From NCBI GenBank assembly GCA_964538665.1, contig CAZIEB010000002.1, forward strand, positions 1-62,129: DNA of 62,129 nt, in the 5' to 3' direction. Both the position numbers and the translations under genes were made by a program. This document shows, in pieces, positions 41,513 through 49,587 of the stretch (positions are counted from its first letter, which is position 1; the number at the start of each line of letters is the position of its first letter). The notes below the pieces were generated by a model. It made no database searches and was not told where the DNA came from. It was given only the letters and a program-made list of their open reading frames with translations. The stretch is from JAPUDQ01 sp964538665. GTDB taxonomy: Bacteria > Patescibacteriota > Saccharimonadia > Saccharimonadales > Saccharimonadaceae.

Positions 41513-42964
41513 ATGAATAATCATCACAGGATTAGTAAACGAAAACGCCAAGCAATACTTTTTTTCACGTATGGGTTTATGACTCTTGCGGTGCTCAGCA
41601 TATCGATATTATGTATTTTGCTCATTATGGGTTTTCGGTTTGATATCACGGATCGCACCATCGAACAAGGCGGTCTGTTGCAGTTCCGTTCGACACCGGC
41701 TGGTGCTCGAGTAATACTCAATGACCGCCAACTAAGTGCGGTTACTCCTACGAAGCGCGATGTTGCTGTCGGTAACCACAGCGTGACGATGCAGCGTCAA
41801 GGCTACAAATCATGGAGCCGTGACGTCACTATCAAGGCCGGAGAATTACGCTGGCTCAATTATGCACGTCTTATCCCTGAAGAACTGGTGACGCGCCCTG
41901 TGCTGGAGCTTGGCGAGGGATTACGCGACGCCAAAGCAACGCCTGATCGGCGGTATCTGGCTGTGATAGAGGCCGCTGCGCAGCCAACGGTGCGAATTGT
42001 GGATCTCAGTAACGATGAATCACTTGAGTCACGAACTATTAGCATGACACCCGAGTTGTTGACGGTTACCGAGGGGCAGCCATCGGAGCTTTCAGTCGTT
42101 GAGTGGGATTTCGGATCGCGATTTTTGTTGCTTGTACACCGCAGTGGCGAAACGACAGAGTATATTAGGCTAGATAGAACTGCAGCCGATGGAGCGCTCA
42201 GGAACATTACAAAAGAGTTCAATTTGCCGTTTCGTGATATGCATTTTTCGGGAACGAGCGGAAATGTGCTCTATGCAGTGACCAACAATGATTTACGACG
42301 AGTTGATACCTCTGCTGGCTCGGTGACACAGCCGCTGGTCGCGGGCGTGCAAGAGTATCGATTGTATCGTGAGAACGATATCGCGTTTGTCGCGCTGCGA
42401 GGTGACTCAAAAGTCGCTGGGGTGTACCTGGATGACAAAGAGACGATTGTGCGCACAGAAGCGGCTGACGTAGCACTCAGCGTGGATGTATCGCGGTACT
42501 ATTCGAACTATTATTTGGCTGTGAAGACGGATGATGCGGTGGATATCATCAAGGACCCTGTTGAAGTTCGTGAATCAGCGACTGCACCTCATGCAACAAT
42601 TCGTCGATCATCCCATGTATTTGCCTGGCTCGATTTCAACAGCTCGGGGCGGTTTGTCATCTCGGGTGACGACACCGCCTACAGCGTCTATGACATCGAA
42701 ACGGACGAACTGCATACGGTCACGCAACCATTGCAGCGCGCACATGGTTCTGCGCCGATCTGGCTCGATGATTATTATCTATCCGCTGTTCGGGGCGATA
42801 CGATCTCATTGCTGGATTATGACGGCAAGAACGTCAGTGACGTGACAAAAATCATACCAACTCTCCCGGTCTTTTTGAGCCCAGACGGTACGTTCTTGTA
42901 TAGCTTTGCTGCCAATGAAGCGACTCGTGCGTTGCAGTCGACTCGACTAATTCTCGAAGATTAA
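41513..42964 (+). CDS. PEGA-domain surface protein
   Basis: 483 residues from ATG 41513. N-terminal membrane anchor (about 18-42), a PEGA domain (about 52-115: TPAGARVILNDRQLSAVTPTKR, YKSWSRDVTIKAG) and a long beta-propeller-like region with WD/TolB-like repeats (DGTFLYSFA at the end). PEGA domains are found in surface proteins. The extended -10 TGTTATACT ends 7 nt upstream of the ATG, so leaderless; TTG at 41507 is thus not used. Its stop overlaps the convergent sortase gene by 4 bp, and a sortase next door suits a surface protein, though no LPxTG motif is seen. Confidence 0.85.
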   Translation: MNNHHRISKRKRQAILFFTYGFMTLAVLSISILCILLIMGFRFDITDRTIEQGGLLQFRSTPAGARVILNDRQLSAVTPTKRDVAVGNHSVTMQRQGYKSWSRDVTIKAGELRWLNYARLIPEELVTRPVLELGEGLRDAKATPDRRYLAVIEAAAQPTVRIVDLSNDESLESRTISMTPELLTVTEGQPSELSVVEWDFGSRFLLLVHRSGETTEYIRLDRTAADGALRNITKEFNLPFRDMHFSGTSGNVLYAVTNNDLRRVDTSAGSVTQPLVAGVQEYRLYRENDIAFVALRGDSKVAGVYLDDKETIVRTEAADVALSVDVSRYYSNYYLAVKTDDAVDIIKDPVEVRESATAPHATIRRSSHVFAWLDFNSSGRFVISGDDTAYSVYDIETDELHTVTQPLQRAHGSAPIWLDDYYLSAVRGDTISLLDYDGKNVSDVTKIIPTLPVFLSPDGTFLYSFAANEATRALQSTRLILED

Positions 42965-44109
42965 AAGCCAAACAACCTATCAAACAGCGTCGGTGAGTTG
43001 CCAGATATAGAGGCTGGCTGTGATGAATCGGTTGGCTGTGGGGTTGCGACAGTCGCTTGAGTCGGGTCAGGGCTGATCTGCTCGGCGTACACCACAAAAC
43101 GTTTCTCTGCGGTACCGACGGGCGTGCACGTGACAAGTGTCGCTAGGGGTTTGTCGGCGGGCAAAATCAACTTTGACACCTCTGTCGGCAATATGACTTC
43201 GGTTGCTCGAATTGTGTAGGTATACCGGGTTTGGTTGTAGTGAATATAGAACTTGTCCCCTGTCTTGAGTTGCTCGAGTTGTACAAATATAAACTTGTAG
43301 TCGCCGTCATCGAACACATCGTTTGACGAGTGCCCCATAAACACCGCGTTGCCAAGCTCGCCAGGTATTGAGCTCGCTCCGGGTATAGGATAATGTATCA
43401 CGCCGTCTTTGAGTGCGTCTTGCACGACTGGTTCGTCAAGACTCGGCACTTCGTAGACGACCGGAGCATCAACATTTATCTTGGGGATTACGATGCGCGG
43501 CTCTGGTGGTACCGTGAGGCTGGCTGCAGGGTCGACGATGACGTTTTGGGCTGCGATAGAGCCTGGGCTGACATAACTTTTGACCTGAGCGATGATGACG
43601 CGGTTGTACTGCAAAAACAAAAATAGGCTCATCACGACGAGAGCGCTAATAACGGGGACAAAATGCCGACTTTTTCGGATCTTTTTTGTCTGAGACTCAA
43701 TATTGGCGCGCAAAGAATTTTTGATTTCTTCTACTGCGACATCTTTGGTCACGCCGACTTCTTGGGCTGGGACGGTTTGTGCGGCTGTCGAGGCTGACGC
43801 GGCGACGAGCTGCGCATGATGCGAGCGATAATAGCGGTCATAGTACTGCTGGTAGTATTGTTGCCACGCGCTGTGATAGCGCTGCCATTGGGCGGCTGAC
43901 GCGGTGTGCCCCTCGTCGCTGTGGGTCTTTTCGTAAGGGTTTGAAGGGTTCACAGGATCTGCGTGAGGGGGTGTTTTTGTTGGCTTATCGTAAATTCGGT
44001 TGATTTGTTCGCGCATAATTGCAGCAGCCCGATCTCTGTCAGATGAGCTAGATGTATGGGGTGGTGTGCGAGACGCAACATTGAGTTGGCGATTGTCGTT
44101 TGGTTGCAT
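42961..44109 (-). CDS. Sortase (class E/D-like)
   Basis: About 382 residues from ATG 44109 (longer ORF from 44157 lacks family support). A Gln/Tyr-rich N-terminus (QQYYQQYYDRYYRSHH), one membrane helix (about 150-170) and the sortase barrel with catalytic His in VFMGHSSND, Cys in TLVTCTPVGT and Arg in KRFVVYAE. Sortases attach surface proteins to the cell wall or assemble pili. The TCTPVGT form points to a class D/E enzyme. The tail is Pro/Ser/Thr-rich. Confidence 0.9.
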   Translation of the reverse strand: MQPNDNRQLNVASRTPPHTSSSSDRDRAAAIMREQINRIYDKPTKTPPHADPVNPSNPYEKTHSDEGHTASAAQWQRYHSAWQQYYQQYYDRYYRSHHAQLVAASASTAAQTVPAQEVGVTKDVAVEEIKNSLRANIESQTKKIRKSRHFVPVISALVVMSLFLFLQYNRVIIAQVKSYVSPGSIAAQNVIVDPAASLTVPPEPRIVIPKINVDAPVVYEVPSLDEPVVQDALKDGVIHYPIPGASSIPGELGNAVFMGHSSNDVFDDGDYKFIFVQLEQLKTGDKFYIHYNQTRYTYTIRATEVILPTEVSKLILPADKPLATLVTCTPVGTAEKRFVVYAEQISPDPTQATVATPQPTDSSQPASISGNSPTLFDRLFGF

Positions 44110-44210
44110 TATAAATAGATTCCCACTCCGTTTTATTGTACAATTTAATAGTCTCAAACGCTAGACATGCCCGCTTGGGCAGGACCAATAGCCGTTTTTT
44201 AACATTTTGT

Positions 44211-44235
44211 GCCGCGGTGGTGGAATTGGTAGACA
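44211..44235 (+). pseudogene. 5' fragment of a tRNA-Leu
   Basis: GCCGCGG acceptor strand, then TGGTGGAATTGGTAGAC, which is a tRNA-Leu D-arm. The sequence departs from tRNA after 44235, so the anticodon arm is absent. The acceptor strand pairs with the 3' ends of fragment A (44452-44458) and of fragment C. Confidence 0.7.
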
Positions 44236-44272
44236 AAACTGCCGAGCAGTTTTAAAAATAAGTTTTTGTAAT

Positions 44273-44359
44273 GGGTGAGTGGCGGAATTGGTAGACGCGT
44301 CAGACTCAAAATCTGATTCTCATTAGAGAGTGAGGGTTCAAGTCCCTCCTCGCCCACCA
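44273..44359 (+). tRNA. tRNA-Leu (anticodon CAA)
   Basis: 87-nt complete tRNA with CCA encoded. Acceptor GGGTGAG (44273-44279) pairs with CTCGCCC (44349-44355). D-arm GCGGAATTGGTAGACGC, anticodon loop CTCAAAA (anticodon CAA, reads UUG), a long class II variable arm, T-arm AGGGTTCAAGTCCCT. It is embedded between inverted AT-rich arms (AAAAATAAGTTTTTG before it, CAATAACTTATTTTT after it). Confidence 0.96.
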
Positions 44360-44410
44360 CAATAACTTATTTTTTCGCCAGACAGCGCTCGCAGGGCTCG
44401 CTTCTTCGCC

Positions 44411-44462
44411 AAAATCTTGTGTCCTTCGGGACGTGCCGGTTCAAGTCCGGCCCGCGGTACCA
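44411..44462 (+). pseudogene. 3' half of a tRNA-Leu (fragment A)
   Basis: Begins AAAATCTTGTG (3' side of an anticodon arm), variable arm GTCC-TTCG-GGAC, T-arm GCCGG-TTCAAGT-CCGGC, acceptor CCGCGGT and ACCA. Matches the acceptor of the 5' fragment at 44211. Together with the 5' fragment this would be one tRNA-Leu with 175 nt between the halves, in which the intact tRNA-Leu(CAA) lies. The 5' side of the anticodon stem (expected ACAAGA) is not found. Confidence 0.7.
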
Positions 44463-44509
44463 AATGCTAAAAAACGCAAGGCGCGTCTTACGCCGACTCT
44501 AACACGAAC

Positions 44510-44646
44510 AAAATCTTGTGAGCATTCGCTAGTGAGGGTGAAGACTGCCTGTGGCAGTCTGCAAGGAAATCTTCCGGGCCAAGCTATGCTTGGCACCGTG
44601 AAGTTTCGGGGTCGCAGAATGTGACCAAGTCCCTCCTCGCCCACCA
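44510..44646 (+). pseudogene. 3' half of a tRNA-Leu with insertion in the T-loop (fragment B)
   Basis: AAAATCTTGTG, then GTGAGGGT, about 86 nt of other sequence, and then CAAGTCCCTC-CTCGCCC-ACCA as in tRNA-Leu(CAA). The inserted part holds AGACTGCC-TGT-GGCAGTCT and GCCAAGC-TAT-GCTTGGC, two perfect hairpins. No 5' half is present. Confidence 0.65.
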
Positions 44647-44697
44647 CAATAACTTATTTTTTCGCCAGACAGCGCTCGCAGGGCTCGCTTCTTCGCC

Positions 44698-44814
44698 AAA
44701 ATCTTGTGTCACCAAGGACATGCCGGGTCGTGCAGGCGGAGACATAACGATGAGTTTACTCAATCGTTATGTTGACAACGGAATAGCGCAGCGATAGTCC
44801 GGCCTGCGGCACCA
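44698..44814 (+). pseudogene. 3' half of a tRNA-Leu with insertion in the T-loop (fragment C)
   Basis: AAAATCTTGTG, variable arm TGTC/GGACA, T-stem GCCGG (44722-44726), about 70 nt inserted, then CCGGC (44799-44803), acceptor CTGCGGC and ACCA. The insert contains ACATAACGAT/ATCGTTATGT, a 10-bp perfect stem. No 5' half is present here except the fragment at 44211. Confidence 0.65.
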
Positions 44815-44842
44815 AAACAGGCCCAGGGTGGTCCTTATTAAT

Positions 44843-45760
44843 TTATGATACTGCCTGTAAGCCTACTGTACCTAGTCTCATCGAGTTCGTGTAATCAACA
44901 GCTTGTCGTAGTACTCGCGAAGTGATTTCATTCAGTTCGGCTAAATGCTCGAGAGAGATGTCTCCACGGAGTTCTCGGTCCATATAGGTTACTAAGTCAA
45001 GTGGCTGGGTTGCAGAAGGCATCATTAACTCAACTCTGCCTCGCACATACGCACTACGGTATCGATCTCGATTCAAGCCATCACTTGGTTTGACTTCGTA
45101 TGGTATGCAGCTTTCAATGGTCCCCCAACTCTGGCGAATGAGTCGTACATCATGAGTCTCCTCGCGGTAGAAGGTACCGTCATCTGCCCGTGCCGTGGTG
45201 GGTATGGCAAAAAAACTAGGACATTTGAGCCGCGTGACTGTCATTAGCGTGCCTAGCTCATATCCAAGACCGCTACGTGTGATATATGTTGCTGGGTCAT
45301 TGTTCTCTTCTGCCTCGTTATGATGCACATAATTCTTTATGCCAAGTGATACTAGGTTGTGGTGAGTTGCGGTTATCGTCGCTTCCCTGATGTTACCATC
45401 AACAAAGTCATGGTACAGTGGCAAATATATTTTATTCATCTCTATTCGGTCGGGTATTGCTTCTAGTCGTCCTTCGTTCCATCCTTTGTGTCCATGTTTT
45501 CGTAAGAATGCACTTTGAGCTTCGGCCCATGTCTTATCGGCGCTGATAAGACGACGGTGGCGTTCATCAGTTGATTGGTGAGTTGCCATTAGCGCAGATT
45601 CAGCTGCGGCAGAAGCGGCTGCAAATAGATATCCGGATGAATGGTCGGCAAGCCTAAGCTTCTCGTAAATCGAAAATAAATCGTCGGCCTCTGATGGGCC
45701 GACGAAGTCTTTTGGCAATGTGTGATAACGGGCTAGCTCCCCGCGGTGAGGGAATTTCAT
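44843..45760 (-). CDS. Orphan protein (305 aa)
   Basis: 305 residues, soluble, mixed composition. No recognised domain. It reads like an uncharacterised Saccharibacteria protein: N-terminal helical part (DDLFSIYEKLRLADHSSGYL) and a central region with GLGYELGTLMTVTRLKCPSF. GGAAGG lies 13 nt upstream of the ATG. Directly beside the tRNA-Leu cluster, so it may belong to an element inserted there; this is a guess from position. Confidence 0.75.
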   Translation of the reverse strand: MKFPHRGELARYHTLPKDFVGPSEADDLFSIYEKLRLADHSSGYLFAAASAAAESALMATHQSTDERHRRLISADKTWAEAQSAFLRKHGHKGWNEGRLEAIPDRIEMNKIYLPLYHDFVDGNIREATITATHHNLVSLGIKNYVHHNEAEENNDPATYITRSGLGYELGTLMTVTRLKCPSFFAIPTTARADDGTFYREETHDVRLIRQSWGTIESCIPYEVKPSDGLNRDRYRSAYVRGRVELMMPSATQPLDLVTYMDRELRGDISLEHLAELNEITSRVLRQAVDYTNSMRLGTVGLQAVS

Positions 45761-45808
45761 ATGTTGGTTTTACCTTCCATTAAGCATATGGTAAATCTTC
45801 AGGCACGA

Positions 45809-46597
45809 TTAGGCAAGACTAAAAACTGCCGTGGTGGTGGATTCGAGTGGTTTTTTGGGCGTCCATAGCTGGTAGCACGCGATTGCAGTTGCCACAGAGC
45901 CGCGCCATATCATCATCGGTTGCTCAAATTCTTGGGTGATGACATTGCCGTCGTGCGCTATGAGTAGTTGGTTTTGGTGATAGGTCACGATGGTCACTGG
46001 ATATGTGATGGTAAATTTGTGCAAGATTTCTACGAGTAGATTGATTTGCATCGCAAAACTGAGCATTTTTGGATAATACACACCCTGAAAAAGTTTCTGG
46101 AGCTGTGCAAATGAGACGACGAGCGTCGTGTCTGGCCTGTCGAGTAACTTTGGGGTGACGTGTTTGAGGAGGTCGACTGCGTCACGTGTCACGGTGATCG
46201 CACCAGGGCTCGCGAGCAATGTTTCGTAGAGCATGGCTGTTTCGGAGTTTCGTCCTGCGTCGCCGATGAATAGTACGTGGTCCGCCCAGGCCATCGAAGA
46301 CTGTACTGTCGCCAGACTATCTTTGCCGAGACTGCCGGCGGGCGTGCTGTCGCCGTAGACAGCATCGAGTATTGTCGCAGGAATGACTGGCTTGAGAGCA
46401 TCTGGTAGTACGACGCGAACTTGCCCCGCCCCGATAGTGCTCGCTTCCTGGTATGCAGTGGCAGTTGCGACAAAACTCAGTTTGTTGCCGCCGATGATTG
46501 CGAGCTTGCCTGCTCGCGTTTTTTGCTCGGGCTTGTTCCACTCGATATCCGGAAACAGCGGACTAGTAGATGATTGTTTCTGCCAATACGAATGCAT
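45809..46597 (-). CDS. NNRD-like (YjeF C-terminal/ribokinase-fold) protein
   Basis: 262 residues from ATG 46597, with GGAG 9 nt upstream. GKLAIIGGNKLSFVATATAYQEASTIGAGQVRVVLPD (about 30-67) matches the start of ADP-dependent NAD(P)H-hydrate dehydratase. The family GPGLG is replaced by GDAGRNSE and the catalytic NADAL motif by VTRDAVDLL, so ligand use may have changed. It overlaps the upstream HAD gene by 35 bp, so translation is coupled. Confidence 0.75.
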   Translation of the reverse strand: MHSYWQKQSSTSPLFPDIEWNKPEQKTRAGKLAIIGGNKLSFVATATAYQEASTIGAGQVRVVLPDALKPVIPATILDAVYGDSTPAGSLGKDSLATVQSSMAWADHVLFIGDAGRNSETAMLYETLLASPGAITVTRDAVDLLKHVTPKLLDRPDTTLVVSFAQLQKLFQGVYYPKMLSFAMQINLLVEILHKFTITYPVTIVTYHQNQLLIAHDGNVITQEFEQPMMIWRGSVATAIACYQLWTPKKPLESTTTAVFSLA

Positions 46598-47300
46598 TGT
46601 CTTGGTGCTCCATACGATACGCAATATTTTTTCGCTCGATGATAATTGGCCACCCAGAGGCCTTGGCGTGTTCGAACAGACCGCTCGAAGGATTGAACGC
46701 GGTTGGTGATTCGACCAACGAAAGCATACTGATGTCCCCTTCGCTGTCGCCGACTCCTATGCTTCCAGTAGTCGTCAGATCATGAGTGACAATAATCTCT
46801 GATAGTAATTCTTCTTTGCGACCAAGTATTGGACGGATGACCTTGCCCGTAAATCGTGACTCTTGTCGCTCATACAGTGCCCCCAAGGCAACATCGAAGC
46901 CATAATGCGCGGCAAAACCATCGACAAGTTCTTGCTGCGATCCAGACAGAGCGATGAGAAAATATCCCTGCGCCTTCAGATCGGCGATGAGCTGGCGTGG
47001 ATAATGATATGTCTTGTGTCTACTCTGCGCCACGACTTTTTGACAGGTTGCGTCGAATAGCTCGACCGATAATTTCGGCAATTCCGCCATGAGTACGGTA
47101 ACGATATAACTCTCGTATTCGTCAAACGACATTGCGCCGCCTCGCCATTTGTTCCAGCGATCGTTTATTTCATGAAACACCGTCTCGTCGAACGCACCCG
47201 CAAATGTCAACTCTTGCACCAACTCGTGAAACAATTGCCATCGATACAGTGTCCCGTCGATATCAAATACGGCAAATTTGGTCTGCTGGGTGGTACTCAT
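46563..47300 (-). CDS. HAD-family phosphatase (SerB-like)
   Basis: 245 residues from ATG 47300. HAD motif I FAVFDIDGTLYRW (residues 9-21), motif II LIALSGSQQELV, motif III Lys in LGRKEEL and motif IV GVGDSEGDISML. The helical cap between motif I and II matches the SerB/HAD-IB type with phosphoserine-like or nucleotide substrates. Substrate unknown. Middle gene of an operon with the GMP-kinase-like gene (8 bp upstream) and the NNRD-like gene. Confidence 0.88.
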   Translation of the reverse strand: MSTTQQTKFAVFDIDGTLYRWQLFHELVQELTFAGAFDETVFHEINDRWNKWRGGAMSFDEYESYIVTVLMAELPKLSVELFDATCQKVVAQSRHKTYHYPRQLIADLKAQGYFLIALSGSQQELVDGFAAHYGFDVALGALYERQESRFTGKVIRPILGRKEELLSEIIVTHDLTTTGSIGVGDSEGDISMLSLVESPTAFNPSSGLFEHAKASGWPIIIERKNIAYRMEHQDNAFVLAETIIY

Positions 47301-47307
47301 GCGATGT

Positions 47308-48042
47308 TCACAGGGTGGCACCTAGTTCGTTTCGGGCCCATTCGAGCATTTGGAGGGCAATATCTCGGCCATAATCACCTCTGATATTGTCTTTTGCGAT
47401 ATCGATCATCGTCTCTGCGGCATGATGCTGTGCGCTATTGATAACCCAATGTATCAGGTCTTCATGAGTAGAATCAGTCAGCCATTCCAGTGAAGTCACG
47501 GCTTCTTGGAGGCGCTTTGTGCGGTCAGGTGACTGCTCAGGATACCGTGCAAAAAACCATTGTTGCCACTGCTCTACAGGCACGACCACACCTATCACGG
47601 TGGTTGACGCAAACGGTAGCAGCCTGAGCACGGTCACGACGTTTGAGATAGTTTCTAGAAAATTATACGAGCCGGGATAGCCTGAGAGTTCACTCCCGTA
47701 CACCATATCGGTCGTCGGGTGCACCATGTACTGCACGAGCTCTCGGCGGCGGATTTGTTCGAGTATTTGACTGACATGTGCATCGTCATGCGGGACATAA
47801 TCAAATGCACCCGGTTGGTCATCGCTACGAGGCGGTCTGGTCGTAAAGACCCGCACCCGCTCGCACTCAGCGTCTTGATTGGCAACTTGGTGCATGAGAT
47901 ACGACTTGCCGGTCGCTGTCGGCGAGACGATCATAATGAGCTCTTTTGTACGTAATTCTTGGGCAACTGCTTCATTTGGGCGATACTGCAACTGCAGTGC
48001 CCGAGCACTGTCCAACCTGTCTTGGATTGATTGACTTAACAT
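47308..48042 (-). CDS. Guanylate-kinase-like P-loop protein
   Basis: 244 residues. P-loop SPTATGKS (about 40-47), then VFTTRPPRSDDQPGAFDYVP, which matches the GMP-binding region of guanylate kinases (TTRxxRxGE...DYxF). The C-terminal half is unlike GMP kinase. It might be a nucleotide or toxin-related kinase rather than Gmk. TACAAT ends 6 nt before the ATG, so leaderless. First gene of the operon with HAD and NNRD-like proteins. Confidence 0.75.
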   Translation of the reverse strand: MLSQSIQDRLDSARALQLQYRPNEAVAQELRTKELIMIVSPTATGKSYLMHQVANQDAECERVRVFTTRPPRSDDQPGAFDYVPHDDAHVSQILEQIRRRELVQYMVHPTTDMVYGSELSGYPGSYNFLETISNVVTVLRLLPFASTTVIGVVVPVEQWQQWFFARYPEQSPDRTKRLQEAVTSLEWLTDSTHEDLIHWVINSAQHHAAETMIDIAKDNIRGDYGRDIALQMLEWARNELGATL

Positions 48043-48058
48043 GGTTCTATTGTACCAG

Positions 48059-48856
48059 TTATTGGATTTCTATACTGACCGGGCAATGGTCTGAGCCCGT
48101 GACATCAGGGTGGATTTGCGGGTTTGTGACACGATCAGCGATGTGGGCACTTGCGAGCCAGTAGTCTATGCGCCAGCCGACATTTCGTGCGCGGGCGTTG
48201 GCCCAGTGTGTCCACCAGGTGTAAGCTCCGATTAGCTCAGGGTTGTCACGCCGAAACACATCGACATAGCCTGCGTCGAGGTAACCCTGGAATCGTTCAC
48301 GCTCTTCATTGGTAAAGCCATGTTTGCCGATGTTAGCTTTGGGGTTTGCGAGGTCTATGTCTTGATGTGCGACGTTCATATCGCCGCAATACAGGACCGG
48401 CTTAGTTACTTCTAGTTGCTGGATATATGCGAGTACTGCCCTATCCCAGCTATCGTAGCGCAGTGAAAGTCGGCTCAAATCACCTTTTGAGTTTGGCGTG
48501 TAGCATGTTACAACCCAATACTCACCAAATTCCGCTGCGATCATGCGACCTTCTTGGTTTGGGTTGCCGTAGGTGTCGCCAGTAACGTTGTACCGCTCGA
48601 TAATGTCATCAGGAAATCCATCCTCGTAGCGGATTGCAGGTTTTTTGGAGAATATTGCGGTGCCACTGTAGCCTTTTTTGATAGCACTAAAAAAATGTTC
48701 GTGGTACTGAGGGAGGTCCAGCTCGACTTGTCCGCGTTCGGCTTTGGTCTCTTGGAGGCACAAGATATCTGGGTCGTGGGCAGTGATGAATTCTTGCAAA
48801 GCGCCTTTGCCCAGCACTGCTCGGATGCCGTTGACGTTCCATGAATAGAGTTTCAT
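48059..48856 (-). CDS. xthA: Exodeoxyribonuclease III (AP endonuclease)
   Basis: 265 residues of the endonuclease/exonuclease/phosphatase family. MKLYSWNVNGIRA, CLQETKAE (metal Glu), YTPNS, GDMNVAHQDIDL (catalytic Asp/Asn) and GSDHCPV (catalytic His) are all visible. Cuts abasic sites in base excision repair. Divergent from pyrH; both are read from a palindromic -10 at 48864-48871 and both lack a leader. Confidence 0.95.
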   Translation of the reverse strand: MKLYSWNVNGIRAVLGKGALQEFITAHDPDILCLQETKAERGQVELDLPQYHEHFFSAIKKGYSGTAIFSKKPAIRYEDGFPDDIIERYNVTGDTYGNPNQEGRMIAAEFGEYWVVTCYTPNSKGDLSRLSLRYDSWDRAVLAYIQQLEVTKPVLYCGDMNVAHQDIDLANPKANIGKHGFTNEERERFQGYLDAGYVDVFRRDNPELIGAYTWWTHWANARARNVGWRIDYWLASAHIADRVTNPQIHPDVTGSDHCPVSIEIQ

Positions 48857-48863
48857 GTTTTTA

Positions 48864-48871
48864 AGTATACT
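48864..48871. promoter_or_regulatory. Bidirectional palindromic -10 between xthA and pyrH
   Basis: AGTATACT is its own reverse complement. On the + strand TATACT (48866-48871) ends 6 nt before the pyrH ATG. On the - strand TATACT (48869-48864) ends 7 nt before the xthA ATG. Both -35 regions are poor. Both transcripts should be leaderless. Confidence 0.7.
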
Positions 48872-48877
48872 AGAAGT

Positions 48878-49582
48878 ATGTATAAACGAATCTTACTCAA
48901 ATTATCAGGGGAGCAATTACAGGGCGATCAAAGCGGCGGGTTTGATACCGCTCGGGCCCAGTGGATTGCTGAGCAAATCCGTGAGGCAAAATCGACCGGT
49001 GTGCAAATAGTCGTCATGGTCGGTGGCGGTAATTACGCTCGGGGTGCACAGCTCGCCAGTGACGCAATACAGCGTATTACCGGAGACAATGTCGGTATGC
49101 TTGCTACCGTCATGAATGCGCTCACCTTGGCTGATGTGTTCAACCACGCAGGATTGCCAACTCGTGCGATCAGCAATATCAAAGCCGATCAGGTCATCGA
49201 TCAATTTACTCACCGCCGTGCGACGAGCCATCTCGACAAAGACCGAGTAATTATTGTAGCCGGCGGTACCGGTCGACCGTTTTTGACGACAGATACAGCA
49301 GCAATAAACCTAGCGTTAGAGCTCGACTGCGACGTGGTAATAAAAACTACCAAAGTCGATGGAGTCTATGACAAAGACCCCGCCAAGCACGACGATGCAG
49401 TCAAATACGACGCAATCTCGTATCAGGATGCGCTTGCCAATGAAGCAATAGCGGTCATGGACAAAGCCGCGCTCGGGCTTGCCATGGAGCAAAAGATTCC
49501 ACTTATCATCTGCGACTTGCTGAGCGATGGCAATATAGCCAGAGCAGCCTCAGGCGAAGTAGTTGGTACAAAAGTTTCTTAA
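48878..49582 (+). CDS. pyrH: UMP kinase
   Basis: 234 residues of the amino-acid kinase fold. LLKLSGEQL (7-15), VVMVGGGNYARG (about 45-56), NIKADQVIDQFTHRRA, and TDTAAINLALELDCD and KTTKVDGVYDKDP are PyrH motifs. Makes UDP for RNA and for UDP-sugar precursors. ATG with an overlapping bidirectional promoter and no Shine-Dalgarno. Convergent with smpB. Confidence 0.96.
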   Translation: MYKRILLKLSGEQLQGDQSGGFDTARAQWIAEQIREAKSTGVQIVVMVGGGNYARGAQLASDAIQRITGDNVGMLATVMNALTLADVFNHAGLPTRAISNIKADQVIDQFTHRRATSHLDKDRVIIVAGGTGRPFLTTDTAAINLALELDCDVVIKTTKVDGVYDKDPAKHDDAVKYDAISYQDALANEAIAVMDKAALGLAMEQKIPLIICDLLSDGNIARAASGEVVGTKVS

Positions 49583-49587
49583 ACAGT

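Larger units (their letters stand above)
44339..44710 (+). repeat. 85-bp perfect direct repeat across tRNA-Leu 3' ends
   Basis: 44339-44423 and 44626-44710 are identical. Each holds the last 21 nt of tRNA-Leu(CAA), the linker CAATAACTTATTTTTTCGCC and onward, and the beginning of a tRNA-Leu 3' fragment (AAAATCTTGTGTC). The copy distance is 287 bp. Confidence 0.9.
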
